Positions 38,712-47,754 of a stretch of 64,000 nucleotides of DNA are shown one piece after another; the first letter of the stretch is position 1, and every line of letters starts with the position of its first letter. The notes under the pieces are model-generated. The model was not told the DNA's origin. It did no database searches and saw only the letters and a list, made by a program, of their open reading frames with translations. This DNA comes from Pontibacter cellulosilyticus (GTDB lineage Bacteria > Bacteroidota > Bacteroidia > Cytophagales > Hymenobacteraceae): assembly GCF_014306105.1 (NCBI RefSeq), contig NZ_JACRVF010000002.1:268273-332272 (forward strand). Reading direction: 5' to 3'. The translations under genes were made by a program, and so were the position numbers.

Positions 38712-39938
38712 ATGCTAAAGAAACTATTCATCTCCTTTTCGCTGGCGCAGCAGAACATCCGTAGCAGGCTGTTCCACACACTACTGTCTATACTTGGTAT
38801 TGTGATTGGGGTAGCTGCCCTGGTTACGGTGCTCTCGCTGATAGATGGTTTGGAGGAGTTTGCGCAGCAGGAGATAACAAAAACAACCGATCTAAAAGCA
38901 GTTGTCATTACCACAAGCACCTACAAGCGGGTGGATGATGTCGCGCTGCCTAAAACTGATTATGGTTACCTCAACTACAAAACATTTAAGGAGCTAGAGG
39001 CATCTTCACCAAAACCAGCCAGAGGATTTATACAGGCAAAACATAACAGCGCGGTTACTGTAGAGGGTAAGCAGCAACCAATGGGTGCTTCATTGGCGGC
39101 AATCAATGCTTACTATCCAACTGATACGAAGATCAAGTATGGCCAATTTTTTACGACGAATGATTTGCAGCAGCAAAATCCTGTTGCCATTATCAGCCAT
39201 GGTTTTGCAGTGAATGCCTTTGGCAAAGACTCTGCAGAATACCTGTTGGGCAAAACGGTAGCTTTTGATAGCCTGGAGTTGAAGATTGTGGGTGTATTGC
39301 CGGAGGAGGATGATAAGTCTCCGCGCCTGTTTTACCCCTTCACACTGCTTACTGAAGAGCAGTTAAAAGCAAATCCGCCTATGGGTGCACTGGAAGCACA
39401 GGATATTATGGACGTTACTACAATTAAAAGCCACACAGAAGCCTGGCTGAAGGCAAAGTTTCCGGCTGATACGACAGATTTTCGTGTAATGACGAACGAG
39501 GGCAGAGTAGAGCAGGCCGCAAAAGGATTTTTGCTATTCAGAGTAGTGATGGGCATGATCGTGGGTATTTCGGTAATAGTGGGTGGTATAGGTGTTATGA
39601 ACGTGCTGCTGATATCTGTAACAGAACGCACCGTAGAGATTGGTGTGCGCAAAGCCATGGGAGCCAAAAAGCGTGACATCCTGCTGCAGTTCCTCGCTGA
39701 GTCTATAACGGTGTCTCTGTTCGGAAGTATACTTGGTTTGCTGCTGGGTATTCTTGCCACGCTGGGCATTGTGCCTATAATCAAAGCCTTTGTGGATGTG
39801 CCTTTTCAGGCAGCTTATACTTTAGATACGTTTATGGTTATTGCCGGTATTGCTGTAATAGTAGGCATCGTTTTTGGTACCTATCCGGCCACCCGCGCCT
39901 CTAAACTAGATCCTGTAGAGGCCATCAGGAGAGAGTAA
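38712..39938 (+). CDS. MacB/FtsX-type ABC transporter permease
   Basis: A 408-residue permease of the macrolide-exporter/LolE-like group: N-terminal membrane segment (about 18-42), a large periplasmic MacB_PCD domain (about 45-265), then three membrane helices (about 278-303, 330-355, 370-395). The motif ERTVEIGVRKAMGAKKRDIL before TM3 and the end TYPATRASKLDPVEAIRRE are diagnostic. No ATPase or membrane-fusion gene is adjacent, so partner subunits must be encoded elsewhere. Diverges from blaI. Confidence 0.92.
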   Translation: MLKKLFISFSLAQQNIRSRLFHTLLSILGIVIGVAALVTVLSLIDGLEEFAQQEITKTTDLKAVVITTSTYKRVDDVALPKTDYGYLNYKTFKELEASSPKPARGFIQAKHNSAVTVEGKQQPMGASLAAINAYYPTDTKIKYGQFFTTNDLQQQNPVAIISHGFAVNAFGKDSAEYLLGKTVAFDSLELKIVGVLPEEDDKSPRLFYPFTLLTEEQLKANPPMGALEAQDIMDVTTIKSHTEAWLKAKFPADTTDFRVMTNEGRVEQAAKGFLLFRVVMGMIVGISVIVGGIGVMNVLLISVTERTVEIGVRKAMGAKKRDILLQFLAESITVSLFGSILGLLLGILATLGIVPIIKAFVDVPFQAAYTLDTFMVIAGIAVIVGIVFGTYPATRASKLDPVEAIRRE

Positions 39939-39957
39939 AGTATAAAACTTTATACTT

Positions 39958-39998
39958 TGTAAACCTTTGCGTCCTCTGCGGTAGACAAAGTGTTTACA
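39958..39998. repeat. Short imperfect inverted repeat
   Basis: TGTAAAC-CTTTG (39958 on) pairs with CAAAG-TGTTTACA (ending 39998) with one bulge, around GCGTCCTCTGCGGTAGA. The phrase CTTTGCGTCCTCTGCGG resembles small interspersed sequences seen in many bacterial spacers. It lies between the ABC permease and quinone reductase genes. Confidence 0.4.
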
Positions 39999-40046
39999 TC
40001 CTTCTGGGCGTAACTTTCGTCTACAAGAGCAGCCAAACGATAAACC

Positions 40047-41027
40047 ATGAAAGCCATACTTGTAAAACAACCCGGAGGCCCCGAGCAACTTGTGCTGGGG
40101 GAGTACGAAAAACCGTTGCCAAACCCATACGAACTACTGGTAAAAGTACACGCTACTGCATTAAACCGTGCCGATACCTTGCAGCGCCAAGGCAAGTATC
40201 ATCCACCTAAGGGTGCCAGTCCATTGTTAGGTTTAGAGATAGCAGGGGAGGTAGTAGAGGCAGGGTATAACTGCACACGCTTTAGCAAAGGCGATAAGGT
40301 GTTCGGACTGTTACCAGGAGGCGGCTATGCAGAATACGCCATCATCGACGAAAACATGGCCATGCCTTTACCTGAAAGCTTAACCATGGAAGAGGCTGCC
40401 GCGATACCCGAAGTTTTCATGACGGCATATCAGGCGCTGTTCTGGCTGGGCAAGCTACAGCCGCAGGAGCGGGTGTTGATACATGCAGGAGCCAGTGGCG
40501 TAGGTACGGCAGCTATTCAGTTGGCGCGCGTGCACAAAGCCGAGATACTTACAACAGCGTCAGAATTTAAAGTACACGCCTGCAAAGAGCTTGGTGCGCA
40601 CAAAAGTATAAATTACCAGGAAGTGCCTTTCGAAGACGAGGTGCTGGCGTTCACCAACAACGAAGGGGTAGACCTTATCGTGGATTTTATTGCCGGCCCA
40701 TACTTTAACCAGAACATCGATTGCCTTAGAACAGACGGCCGCCTGGTTATACTTGCCAGTTTAGGAGGCGGTAAAGTAGATGAGTTTGATTTGCGTAAGA
40801 TATTAGTAAAGCGTTTGCAGGTAATCGGCTCAACCCTCCGCTCAAGAACAAAAGACTACCAGATCAAGCTAACTAAGGAAATGAGTCAATTTGCAATACC
40901 ATATTTTAATGATGGTACCATTAAGCCTGTTATTGATTCTGTTTACGATTGGCAGGATGCGGCAGAAGCTCACCGTTACATGGAGCAGAACAAGAATATC
41001 GGAAAGATCGTGTTGCGGGTTAGTTAG
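40047..41027 (+). CDS. NAD(P)H quinone oxidoreductase, medium-chain dehydrogenase family (PIG3-like)
   Basis: A 326-residue zinc-free MDR protein. The GroES-like N-terminal half has TALNRADTLQRQGKYHPP, close to the PIG3/quinone reductase subgroup; the NADP-binding fold shows HAGASGVGTAAIQLAR. The Cys/His zinc ligands of alcohol dehydrogenases are absent. Function presumably reduction of quinones or enals with NADPH in the cytoplasm; substrate not determined. Confidence 0.88.
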   Translation: MKAILVKQPGGPEQLVLGEYEKPLPNPYELLVKVHATALNRADTLQRQGKYHPPKGASPLLGLEIAGEVVEAGYNCTRFSKGDKVFGLLPGGGYAEYAIIDENMAMPLPESLTMEEAAAIPEVFMTAYQALFWLGKLQPQERVLIHAGASGVGTAAIQLARVHKAEILTTASEFKVHACKELGAHKSINYQEVPFEDEVLAFTNNEGVDLIVDFIAGPYFNQNIDCLRTDGRLVILASLGGGKVDEFDLRKILVKRLQVIGSTLRSRTKDYQIKLTKEMSQFAIPYFNDGTIKPVIDSVYDWQDAAEAHRYMEQNKNIGKIVLRVS

Positions 41028-41193
41028 TCTTAAAAAGTACGTTGTTTCTGTAGCAAGTTTAGGGTTAGTGTTACTAGTAGCTATGCATGATACCGGTATT
41101 CAATTGGCTTTCTGCGGAGCAGAAAAAAGTATTAGAGCAGAAGATTCTCTATTGTGAGGGTCTAAAGGCAATGACGTTGACTTAAACTTAAAT

Positions 41194-41277
41194 TGTCATC
41201 TCGAACAGCGTGAGAGATCTTTTTAAAATTATTCCAGGAGAATTCTATAGAGATCTCTCACGCTGTTCGAGATGACA
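41194..41277. repeat. Perfect 27-bp inverted repeat (GTCATCTCGA family)
   Basis: Arms 41194-41220 and 41251-41277 are exact reverse complements over 27 bp (TGTCATCTCGAACAGCGTGA, then GAGATCT) around a 30-bp loop. The same motif in decayed form is at 32727-32815. Positioned between the convergent quinone reductase and RluA-type genes; the other ~165 bp of that spacer shows no gene I can support. Confidence 0.85.
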
Positions 41278-41289
41278 GCTTCTTTAAAA

Positions 41290-42000
41290 TTAGTGGGCGC
41301 GCAGCTGTTTAACCAGAACCGCAAAATCTTTCGGGTAAGGCGCCTCGACTTTTATAGGCTCCCCGTTTAGCAATGTAAACCCGATATTGAAGGAATGTAG
41401 TGCAAAGCGCTTGATCAGTGGCTGCTCTTCTGTGTCCTTTTTCAGGTTAAACTTTCTTTTCAGGCTGCTCAGGTATAAGTTTTCACCCCCGTACAGTTCA
41501 TCACTCACAATAGGGGCACCCAAAGATGCCAAATGCACGCGTATCTGGTGCAGACGACCAGTAACAGGCACACACTCTATCAAGCTGTGGCGGGCGTAAT
41601 TTTCTACAGTGGTAAAGTATGTTTCAGCGGACTTGCCCTGTGGTGTTAGTTTAGCTACACCTTTGGCCCCTGCAAGTATGGATTTGTTCACCAGTTCGTC
41701 CTCGAAATGGTGTACTCCCCACACTACAGCATGGTATACTTTGTATACTTCGCGGTGCTCAAACTGCATTGCCAGGTGGCGGTAAGCTTCAGCGTTTTTA
41801 GCAAAGACTAGGCAGCCGGATGTGTCCTTGTCCAGGCGGTGGCAGGCTTGCAGGTCTGGATTGTACTGGCGGGCTATCTTAAGTAAGTTAGTGGTGTTGG
41901 GTGTTCTGTCCTCGAGGGTAGCCAGAAAAGGAGGTTTGTTCACCACCACGTAGTCCTCGTTCTCAAATATAATCAGGTCTTTAAAAACCGGGTATTTCAT
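41290..42000 (-). CDS. RluA-family pseudouridine synthase
   Basis: A 236-residue RNA pseudouridine synthase. The catalytic motif HRLDKDTSGCLVFAK contains the nucleophilic Asp; VVNKPPFLAT and the later GRLHQIRVHLASLGAPIVSD complete the RluA signature. No S4 RNA-binding domain at the N-terminus, so it is a short form like RluA/TruC. RNA target not determinable. Confidence 0.92.
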   Translation of the reverse strand: MKYPVFKDLIIFENEDYVVVNKPPFLATLEDRTPNTTNLLKIARQYNPDLQACHRLDKDTSGCLVFAKNAEAYRHLAMQFEHREVYKVYHAVVWGVHHFEDELVNKSILAGAKGVAKLTPQGKSAETYFTTVENYARHSLIECVPVTGRLHQIRVHLASLGAPIVSDELYGGENLYLSSLKRKFNLKKDTEEQPLIKRFALHSFNIGFTLLNGEPIKVEAPYPKDFAVLVKQLRAH

Positions 42001-42157
42001 GTGTTGCTATACTTTGTAAACTGCGCTTTATACTTTACTCTGTGCAGTGCTGCAAAGATACTAATTTAATTTGCTGATTGTTGATTGGTGAAGATTGACG
42101 GGAATATGGATACCGAAGTATACTAAGGTCTGTTAGCACTTGATGAGTAATCCCGCT

Positions 42158-42349
42158 ATAACGTAAGTGTTAAGCGAGGCATTATTTATGCTGGCGCATA
42201 GTGGTAAGTCTTCACACTTGCGGAAGTATAAAATGTAAGATTATAATTTGGCAGATGTCGGAAGTGCTCGTACGGCTCACGGAAGCCTGAAGACTGCCTA
42301 TCGTGTTAAAATACAAGTTACGCTTCGCTTAAGACTTGCGTCAGGTTAT
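42158..42349. repeat. Possible degenerate inverted-repeat element
   Basis: ATAACGTAAGTGTTAAGCGA at 42158 on resembles the reverse complement of 42322-42349 (ATAACCTGACGCAAGTCTTA, then AGCGAAGC), with gaps. The 393-bp spacer between the RluA-type and histidine kinase genes holds no ORF of substance, only this structure and three or four copies of the AAGTATA heptamer. Confidence 0.4.
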
Positions 42350-42393
42350 TGCAAATTTTAGGATGTTAATGGCCAACCATGAATAACCGATAA

Positions 42394-43434
42394 CTAAGCA
42401 ACTTTTGCCTTCTGTAGCTTAAAGCGGAGAGTAGTGCCTTTTTCTACTTCGCTTTTAACGGCAATAAACGATTTATGCGCTTCTACAATATGTTTACAGA
42501 TAGCCAGACCAAGTCCGGTGCTGCTGGTGTCGCGGGCGCGGCTCTTATCGATTCTGTAAAAGCGTTCGAAGATTCGGTTGATGTGCTCTTGGGCAATACC
42601 TCTGCCGTCGTCTTTTACCGTTACAGTATACTTCTTACGGCCTTCATCAAACATAACCCAGATATTTCCGCCTTTGCGGCCATACTTAATAGCGTTGTCA
42701 ATCAGGTTAATAAAAACCTGGCGCATGCGGTTAGGGTCAGCGAAAAGGATCACCTGTTGGTCGGAGCTTGTTTCCAGGTGCAGGCTTACCTGGTGTTGCG
42801 CGGCCTTCTGCTCTAGTTGTTCAAAAACCTCATGCATCAGCTGTACCGCATCAAAATTACGCTTAGCCATTTTAGCAACGCCCTTCTCAAACTGCGATAT
42901 ACTGATCAGGTCCTGCACCAGTGCATCTAAACCATCCAAGCTTTTAGCAGCTTTCTCCAGAAACCTTTCCCGAACATTTGGATCATCCATCGCGCCATCA
43001 AGCAAGGTATGTATAAAGCCCTGCGCGGCAAAAATGGGAGTTTTTAACTCATGCGATACATCGGCCAGGAATTCACGGCGCATTGCCTGTAATCGTTTTA
43101 GTTCGTCAATTTCCTGCTGCTTACGCTCTGCGATCATGTAAATCTCGTCTTTAATCTTGGTGAGCGGATCAGAGGTGAAGCTGGATTTGCTCTCAATCTT
43201 TTTGAAATCCTGCTTCTTTACCTTCTCCAGGCTGGTGTATACGTTCTTGATTTCGCGTAGTACTAGTGCCTCGTAAGAAAAGTAAACCAACAAAAAGCAG
43301 CTGATAAAAACGATCACCAATGCTACCTTAAATCCCTCTGAAGAAAAGTAACTGGCTAAAGCAAGAAAGGCGGTAAGCACCAAAGCCACCGCCAATGAAA
43401 TTAATAATGTAAGCGAACGGGAGGTGAAATTCAT
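42394..43434 (-). CDS. Sensor histidine kinase (PhoR-like)
   Basis: A 346-residue kinase with two adjacent N-terminal membrane helices (about 7-30 and 36-56) and almost no periplasmic loop, a linker, then HisKA with the phosphorylatable His in FLADVSHELKTPIF and a HATPase_c domain (N box LIDNAIKYG, G1 VKDDGRGIAQ, G2 STGLGLAI). Lies 3 bp after the response regulator gene. The PhoR assignment is by architecture and pairing; the lack of a sensor domain means the input is unclear. Confidence 0.9.
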   Translation of the reverse strand: MNFTSRSLTLLISLAVALVLTAFLALASYFSSEGFKVALVIVFISCFLLVYFSYEALVLREIKNVYTSLEKVKKQDFKKIESKSSFTSDPLTKIKDEIYMIAERKQQEIDELKRLQAMRREFLADVSHELKTPIFAAQGFIHTLLDGAMDDPNVRERFLEKAAKSLDGLDALVQDLISISQFEKGVAKMAKRNFDAVQLMHEVFEQLEQKAAQHQVSLHLETSSDQQVILFADPNRMRQVFINLIDNAIKYGRKGGNIWVMFDEGRKKYTVTVKDDGRGIAQEHINRIFERFYRIDKSRARDTSSTGLGLAICKHIVEAHKSFIAVKSEVEKGTTLRFKLQKAKVA

Positions 43435-43437
43435 CTA

Positions 43438-44127
43438 TTAATCTGTGTTGAACTTGTAGCCCACGCCTTTTATGGTCTTGATATGATCTTCTCCAATCTT
43501 CTCACGCACTTTGCGAATATGCACGTCAACGGTGCGGGCAATCACATAAACATCATTTCCCCAAACGTTGTTCAATAGCTCTTCGCGGCTGAAAACCTTG
43601 TTAGGGGTAGCTGCAAGAAAAGCCAAAAGCTCGAATTCCTTTTTAGGCAACGTTATTTTTTCCTCGCCTCTGTACACGGCAAAGCTGTTGCGGTCTATGC
43701 GCAGGCCTCCGGCCTCTACCACCTGATTTTGCTCTTCCTGCTGCGAATCGCGACGGGCAAAAGCTGCTAGGCGGCTAAGTAAAGCGCGCGGCTTTATGGG
43801 CTTTGTTATAAAATCGTCGGCGCCGGCCTCAAAAGCGGCTACTTCAGAGAACTCCTCGGCACGGGCAGTTAAAAAGATAATGTGTGTATTACGGAAGTCT
43901 CCCATATCGCGCAGCTGGCGGCAGGCTGCTATCCCGTCCAGCACAGGCATCATCACGTCCATCAGGATCACATCGGGTTTTACCGACTGGGCTACTTCAA
44001 TGGCTTTTTTTCCATTGTCGGCTACAGACACATCGTATCCTTCTCGGGTCAGGTTATACTGTAGTAGCTCTACAATATCCGGATCGTCGTCTACTACTAG
44101 AACTTTATAATTTGCTGCTGTTTGCAC
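43438..44127 (-). CDS. OmpR/PhoB-family response regulator
   Basis: A 229-residue regulator: receiver domain with acidic pair VVDDDPD, phosphoacceptor Asp in ILMDVMMPVLDG, Thr in IFLTAR and Lys in DDFITKPI; winged-helix trans_reg_C output domain ending TIKGVGYKFN. Forms a two-component system with the adjacent kinase, with which it is co-transcribed. PhoB-like, though no pst genes are in the window. Confidence 0.92.
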   Translation of the reverse strand: MQTAANYKVLVVDDDPDIVELLQYNLTREGYDVSVADNGKKAIEVAQSVKPDVILMDVMMPVLDGIAACRQLRDMGDFRNTHIIFLTARAEEFSEVAAFEAGADDFITKPIKPRALLSRLAAFARRDSQQEEQNQVVEAGGLRIDRNSFAVYRGEEKITLPKKEFELLAFLAATPNKVFSREELLNNVWGNDVYVIARTVDVHIRKVREKIGEDHIKTIKGVGYKFNTD

Positions 44128-44270
44128 AAATTTCAGGATTAGTGTTTGTAAGTGCGGCCAAGATTCTTGCTCCAGGCTTCTTCTAATTTAAATCAGTTTG
44201 CCAACATATTGTTTTATGGCTAATCTGATTTACAAGACAAATATATTACTCCTGATCCAATTTAATTCCT

Positions 44271-44298
44271 GATAATCAAATCTTAATACATTCTTAAC
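44271..44298 (-). promoter_or_regulatory. Candidate PHO-box-like direct repeat upstream of the response regulator
   Basis: CTTAAT (44282-44287) and CTTAAC (44293-44298) recur at exactly 11 bp, with a weaker GATAAT at 44271. An 11-bp period of short direct repeats is the geometry of OmpR/PhoB-family boxes. It lies about 145-170 bp upstream of the regulator's ATG. Inference only. Confidence 0.3.
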
Positions 44299-44330
44299 AT
44301 TACACTATAAGTATGTGATTATCCTCAGGC

Positions 44331-44358
44331 ACAAAAAAAGCCAGCATTAAACTGGCTT
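44331..44358 (-). terminator. Terminator after the DUF3108 gene
   Basis: On the minus strand, AGCCAG/CTGGCT stem (44339-44344 with 44352-44357), 7-nt loop, then T7 (44332-44338 complement). Directly after the stop codon. Confidence 0.75.
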
Positions 44359-44364
44359 CTCTTG

Positions 44365-45174
44365 TTAGTTTTGGGCTAGCAAAATCTTATGTTTTAAGTT
44401 TTTATACTCGTACAGGTTTACTTTAACAGAACCCACAAACATTTCAGCTTCTATTAGCACAGGTATCTTGTTCTGGTCGTCTGATAAGTATACAAAAATA
44501 GAATTACCGTCTTTAAACATTTCGTTTTTTGGCATCTTAGGCGTGAGCTTAATTGCCTTAATGTTGCCGGCCTTTGTGCTAACAACCTCTTTTCCTCGGT
44601 AGGTTACTTCCATATTAAAGTTCTCCTCGTCAAAGAAACCCTGAATATTAAACTTGTCGCCTACACGCATTTTATCATAGTCTAAGGTACGCATATAGTA
44701 GAAGCCACTTACGATGTCCTGCACGTTAGTCGGCACCTTGAAGTTTTTAGACTCCTTATTTTTGTTTCGCTTTTTCTTTTCTACAAAGGCGGTATTGTTA
44801 TAGTGGTTAAAGTCGACTGTTTCGCGTTTGCGATAATTGCCTTCTTCTATGTTTCTGAAAGAGCGTTGCGGTATAATGGCCGCCGTGTCGATGTATGATT
44901 GCCAGGTATCGCGTATTCTAATGAAAAGGTCAAAAGAGCTGTTAGTTTTTCCTGTAACAGTAGCGCGGTAGCAAGGCCTGCCATTTATCGTGTGCAGGTT
45001 AGGAGCAACATCAATAACAGCTTCTGCTGCTGTGATAGGACCATAATGCACTTTATACTTCAACACTTCACCAGACGAAAAGCTCTCATTAGGAATAGTC
45101 CGCATTCGGTCTTTGGTGACAAAGCCAAAGGCGATAACCGTTAGTATAAGTATAACCGGGAAAAACTTCTTCAT
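44365..45174 (-). CDS. DUF3108 envelope protein
   Basis: A 269-residue exported protein (signal or anchor, residues about 4-21). The beta-rich body with FSSGEVLKYKVHYGPITAAE, SGFYYMRTLDYDKMRVGD and GNIKAIKLTPKMP matches the DUF3108 family, possibly a lipocalin-like barrel in the periplasm. A basic patch KKKRNKNKESK lies in the middle. Function unknown. It stands alone, between recA and the two-component operon. Confidence 0.82.
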   Translation of the reverse strand: MKKFFPVILILTVIAFGFVTKDRMRTIPNESFSSGEVLKYKVHYGPITAAEAVIDVAPNLHTINGRPCYRATVTGKTNSSFDLFIRIRDTWQSYIDTAAIIPQRSFRNIEEGNYRKRETVDFNHYNNTAFVEKKKRNKNKESKNFKVPTNVQDIVSGFYYMRTLDYDKMRVGDKFNIQGFFDEENFNMEVTYRGKEVVSTKAGNIKAIKLTPKMPKNEMFKDGNSIFVYLSDDQNKIPVLIEAEMFVGSVKVNLYEYKNLKHKILLAQN

Positions 45175-45283
45175 AATTTACACTTAGCTTAGTTGTACAA
45201 ACCTCTAAAACAAGTTTTATACCAACTGCTGTTTTGTCACTAAGTTAAACAGTTCTCCAAAGCAAATCAATTCATTATCAGGT

Positions 45284-45323
45284 AAAAAAATAAAGGAGCT
45301 ACATTTTGCAGCTCCTTTATTTT
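45284..45323 (-). terminator. Terminator after recA
   Basis: Fourteen-bp stem AAAATAAAGGAGCT/AGCTCCTTTATTTT (45287-45300 with 45310-45323), 9-nt loop; the minus-strand side ends in a T7 run. Confidence 0.85.
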
Positions 45324-45345
45324 ACTTATAGTTTGGGAAAAGTGT

Positions 45346-46392
45346 TCACTCGGTTGCAGCGGCTGCATCGTCTAGGGCAGCTGCTACTTTCTCAGGCTCT
45401 CCTTTTACAATGGCTCTGATCTTACCTTCGATCTCTTCCTGCAGTTCAGGGTTGTCAAGCAGAATCTGCTTCACGCCGTCACGGCCCTGGCCTAGCTTAT
45501 CTCCGTTGTAAGAGAACCAAGAACCAGACTTCTGTACGATACCTAGTTCAACGCCCAGGTCAAGGATTTCGCCTACTTTAGAGATACCCTCGCCATACAT
45601 GATGTCGAACTCAACCACTTTAAACGGAGGCGCTACTTTGTTCTTCACAACCTTCACGCGGGTGCGGTTACCTGTGATGTTATCAGCAGACTCTTTAATC
45701 TGACCAACACGACGGATATCTAAACGCACAGAAGCGTAGAATTTAAGTGCGTTACCACCTGTAGTTGTCTCTGGGTTACCGAACATCACACCGATCTTCT
45801 CACGAAGCTGGTTGATGAAAATACAAGTACAACCAGTTTTGTTGATCGTACCTGTCAGCTTACGAAGTGCCTGCGACATCAAACGTGCCTGCAGACCCAT
45901 TTTGCTGTCACCCATGTCGCCTTCAAGTTCGCCTTTCGGTACAAGGGCAGCAACAGAGTCAATTACAATGATATCGATAGCACCAGAACGGATCAGGTGA
46001 TCAGCAATTTCAAGGGCTTGCTCACCATTGTCTGGCTGAGAGATCAATAGGTTTTCAGTATCAATGCCTAATTTCTGGGCGTATACTTTGTCAAATGCGT
46101 GCTCTGCATCAATAAAAGCTGCCAGGCCGCCTTTCTTCTGGGCCTCGGCGATGCAATGCATGGTAAGTGTGGTTTTACCTGATGATTCCGGTCCGTAGAT
46201 CTCTACAACACGGCCACGTGGTAAACCGCCAATACCCAAAGCAATATCCAGCCCAAGCGAGCCTGTAGAGATAGCTGGAATATCTTCTACTTTATTGTCG
46301 CTCAACTTCATTACGGTTCCTTTACCGTATGTTTTGTCGAGCTTATCCATAGTCAGCTGCAGGGCCTTAAGTTTTTCGTTGCTTACGCTCAT
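45346..46392 (-). CDS. recA: Recombinase RecA
   Basis: Strand-exchange ATPase for homologous recombination and SOS induction. The 348-residue product has Walker [10 protein letters not shown] (about 68-76), the Walker B strand [15 protein letters not shown] and the L2-adjacent [20 protein letters not shown]. Monocistronic with its own terminator. I saw no LexA-type box upstream. Confidence 0.98.
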   Translation of the reverse strand: MSVSNEKLKALQLTMDKLDKTYGKGTVMKLSDNKVEDIPAISTGSLGLDIALGIGGLPRGRVVEIYGPESSGKTTLTMHCIAEAQKKGGLAAFIDAEHAFDKVYAQKLGIDTENLLISQPDNGEQALEIADHLIRSGAIDIIVIDSVAALVPKGELEGDMGDSKMGLQARLMSQALRKLTGTINKTGCTCIFINQLREKIGVMFGNPETTTGGNALKFYASVRLDIRRVGQIKESADNITGNRTRVKVVKNKVAPPFKVVEFDIMYGEGISKVGEILDLGVELGIVQKSGSWFSYNGDKLGQGRDGVKQILLDNPELQEEIEGKIRAIVKGEPEKVAAALDDAAAATE

Positions 46393-46553
46393 GTGTGTTT
46401 AATTAATTTGCTTTATATTGAAGGTGAAATTACTACTTTCGACAGCTATTTGCAAGAAAGCCAAAAACTATTTTACTAATTTTTTTAGCTGTTTGCTGCG
46501 GTCTGGTTATAACAACAGCGGCTGCTCTTTTGTCCCATTTTTGCACACTATTT

Positions 46554-47705
46554 ATGCGTTTTTTTAAGCTTATTTTTGCTATTACATGCTTGTTTAGTAG
46601 TGCTTTGTGCTATGGGCAATTAGACAACCGGGTACTCACGCAAACCATACCGGTAAAACCTGAAAATGCTAATGAAATTAGATTTGGTTTGCATGCTTTT
46701 GGCTTCTCTAAGAACAACGAATACTTTAATAAGATTGCAGACGGCTATACTTTATTTGGCTATCACCTTAACCCAAAACTAATCTACCAGCCAGCCCCAA
46801 CGGTTCGTATAGATGCCGGCATTTTTCTCTGGAAAGACTTTGGCAGCTCCGGCTACGAAGATATTGCACCCACCTTCTCAGTTAAATTCCTGAAAGAAAA
46901 CTGGAGCCTGACCTTTGGAACCTTAGAGGGTAACTTGGCACATGGTTACATAGAGCCGCTTTACGATTTTGAACGGGTGATGCTTAACAGGCTGGAGAAT
47001 GGATTGCAGTTTAAGATGCAAACACACCGCTTAAAAGTAGATGCCTGGCTAAATTGGGCCAACATGCTGTACCGCGGCGAAGACGACCAGGAGCAGGTAG
47101 ATGGTGGTGCTGTCACTGCTTTTACGCTACTGGAGCAGGAGGGAAGGGGTAACCTGGCTGATAGTATAAAATTAACCCTGCCTATACAGTTTACCGCGCA
47201 GCACAAGGGCGGGCAAATAGATGCCTCTGATCTGCCTTTGCTAACGGTTGCCAATATAGCTGTTGGCCTGGAGCTAGAGAAGAAATATAACCGAAAGGTA
47301 CTGCACCGGCTGTACACTAAAAACTATGTGCTGGGCTACAAAGACTTCTCTAACAGGCTAAGGTTGCCCTACGAGCAAGGTCACGGCTTATACTTAAATG
47401 TGGGTGCCGATACAAAGTACCAGGACGTGATGTTGAGCTACTGGAAAGGCGATGGCTACATTACAGAGTTAGGAGGCAAGCTCTACCAATCGGCCTCAAC
47501 CACTTTCAAAAACCCTGACTACCTGCAGGAAGAGTGGGAGGTACTTATTCTGCGCCTGATGAAAGATGTAGAGATTGTAGATAATCTATACTTAACCTTG
47601 CGGTTAGAACCCTTTATTAACTTAGATGATCCAAAGCTGGAGTTCTCCAATTCTATTTACCTCACCTTCGATACAGACTTCTTCGTTACCAAGCCAAGGC
47701 GGTAG
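46554..47705 (+). CDS. Predicted outer-membrane beta-barrel protein, function unknown
   Basis: A 383-residue protein with signal peptide (LIFAITCLFSSALCYGQ). The body is a run of amphipathic strands (for example EIRFGLHAFGFSK, WSLTFGTLEGNL, FKMQTHRLKVDAWLNW, LYLNVGADTKYQDVMLSYWK) with many aromatic residues, typical of a barrel of 14 or more strands. ATG 46554 is chosen over an upstream TTG (46530) since it places the signal peptide at the start. I do not recognise the family. Confidence 0.72.
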   Translation: MRFFKLIFAITCLFSSALCYGQLDNRVLTQTIPVKPENANEIRFGLHAFGFSKNNEYFNKIADGYTLFGYHLNPKLIYQPAPTVRIDAGIFLWKDFGSSGYEDIAPTFSVKFLKENWSLTFGTLEGNLAHGYIEPLYDFERVMLNRLENGLQFKMQTHRLKVDAWLNWANMLYRGEDDQEQVDGGAVTAFTLLEQEGRGNLADSIKLTLPIQFTAQHKGGQIDASDLPLLTVANIAVGLELEKKYNRKVLHRLYTKNYVLGYKDFSNRLRLPYEQGHGLYLNVGADTKYQDVMLSYWKGDGYITELGGKLYQSASTTFKNPDYLQEEWEVLILRLMKDVEIVDNLYLTLRLEPFINLDDPKLEFSNSIYLTFDTDFFVTKPRR

Positions 47706-47754
47706 GCTCTATGCCAATGATAGTAACTCAATATCTCACTCGCTGATAAATTTG

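Noticed and set aside
40891..41157. An 88-codon plus-strand frame overlapping the end of the quinone reductase gene, with a hydrophobic segment.
   Set aside because: Most of it lies inside the other gene in a different frame, it has no plausible independent start, and its tail shows no family features.
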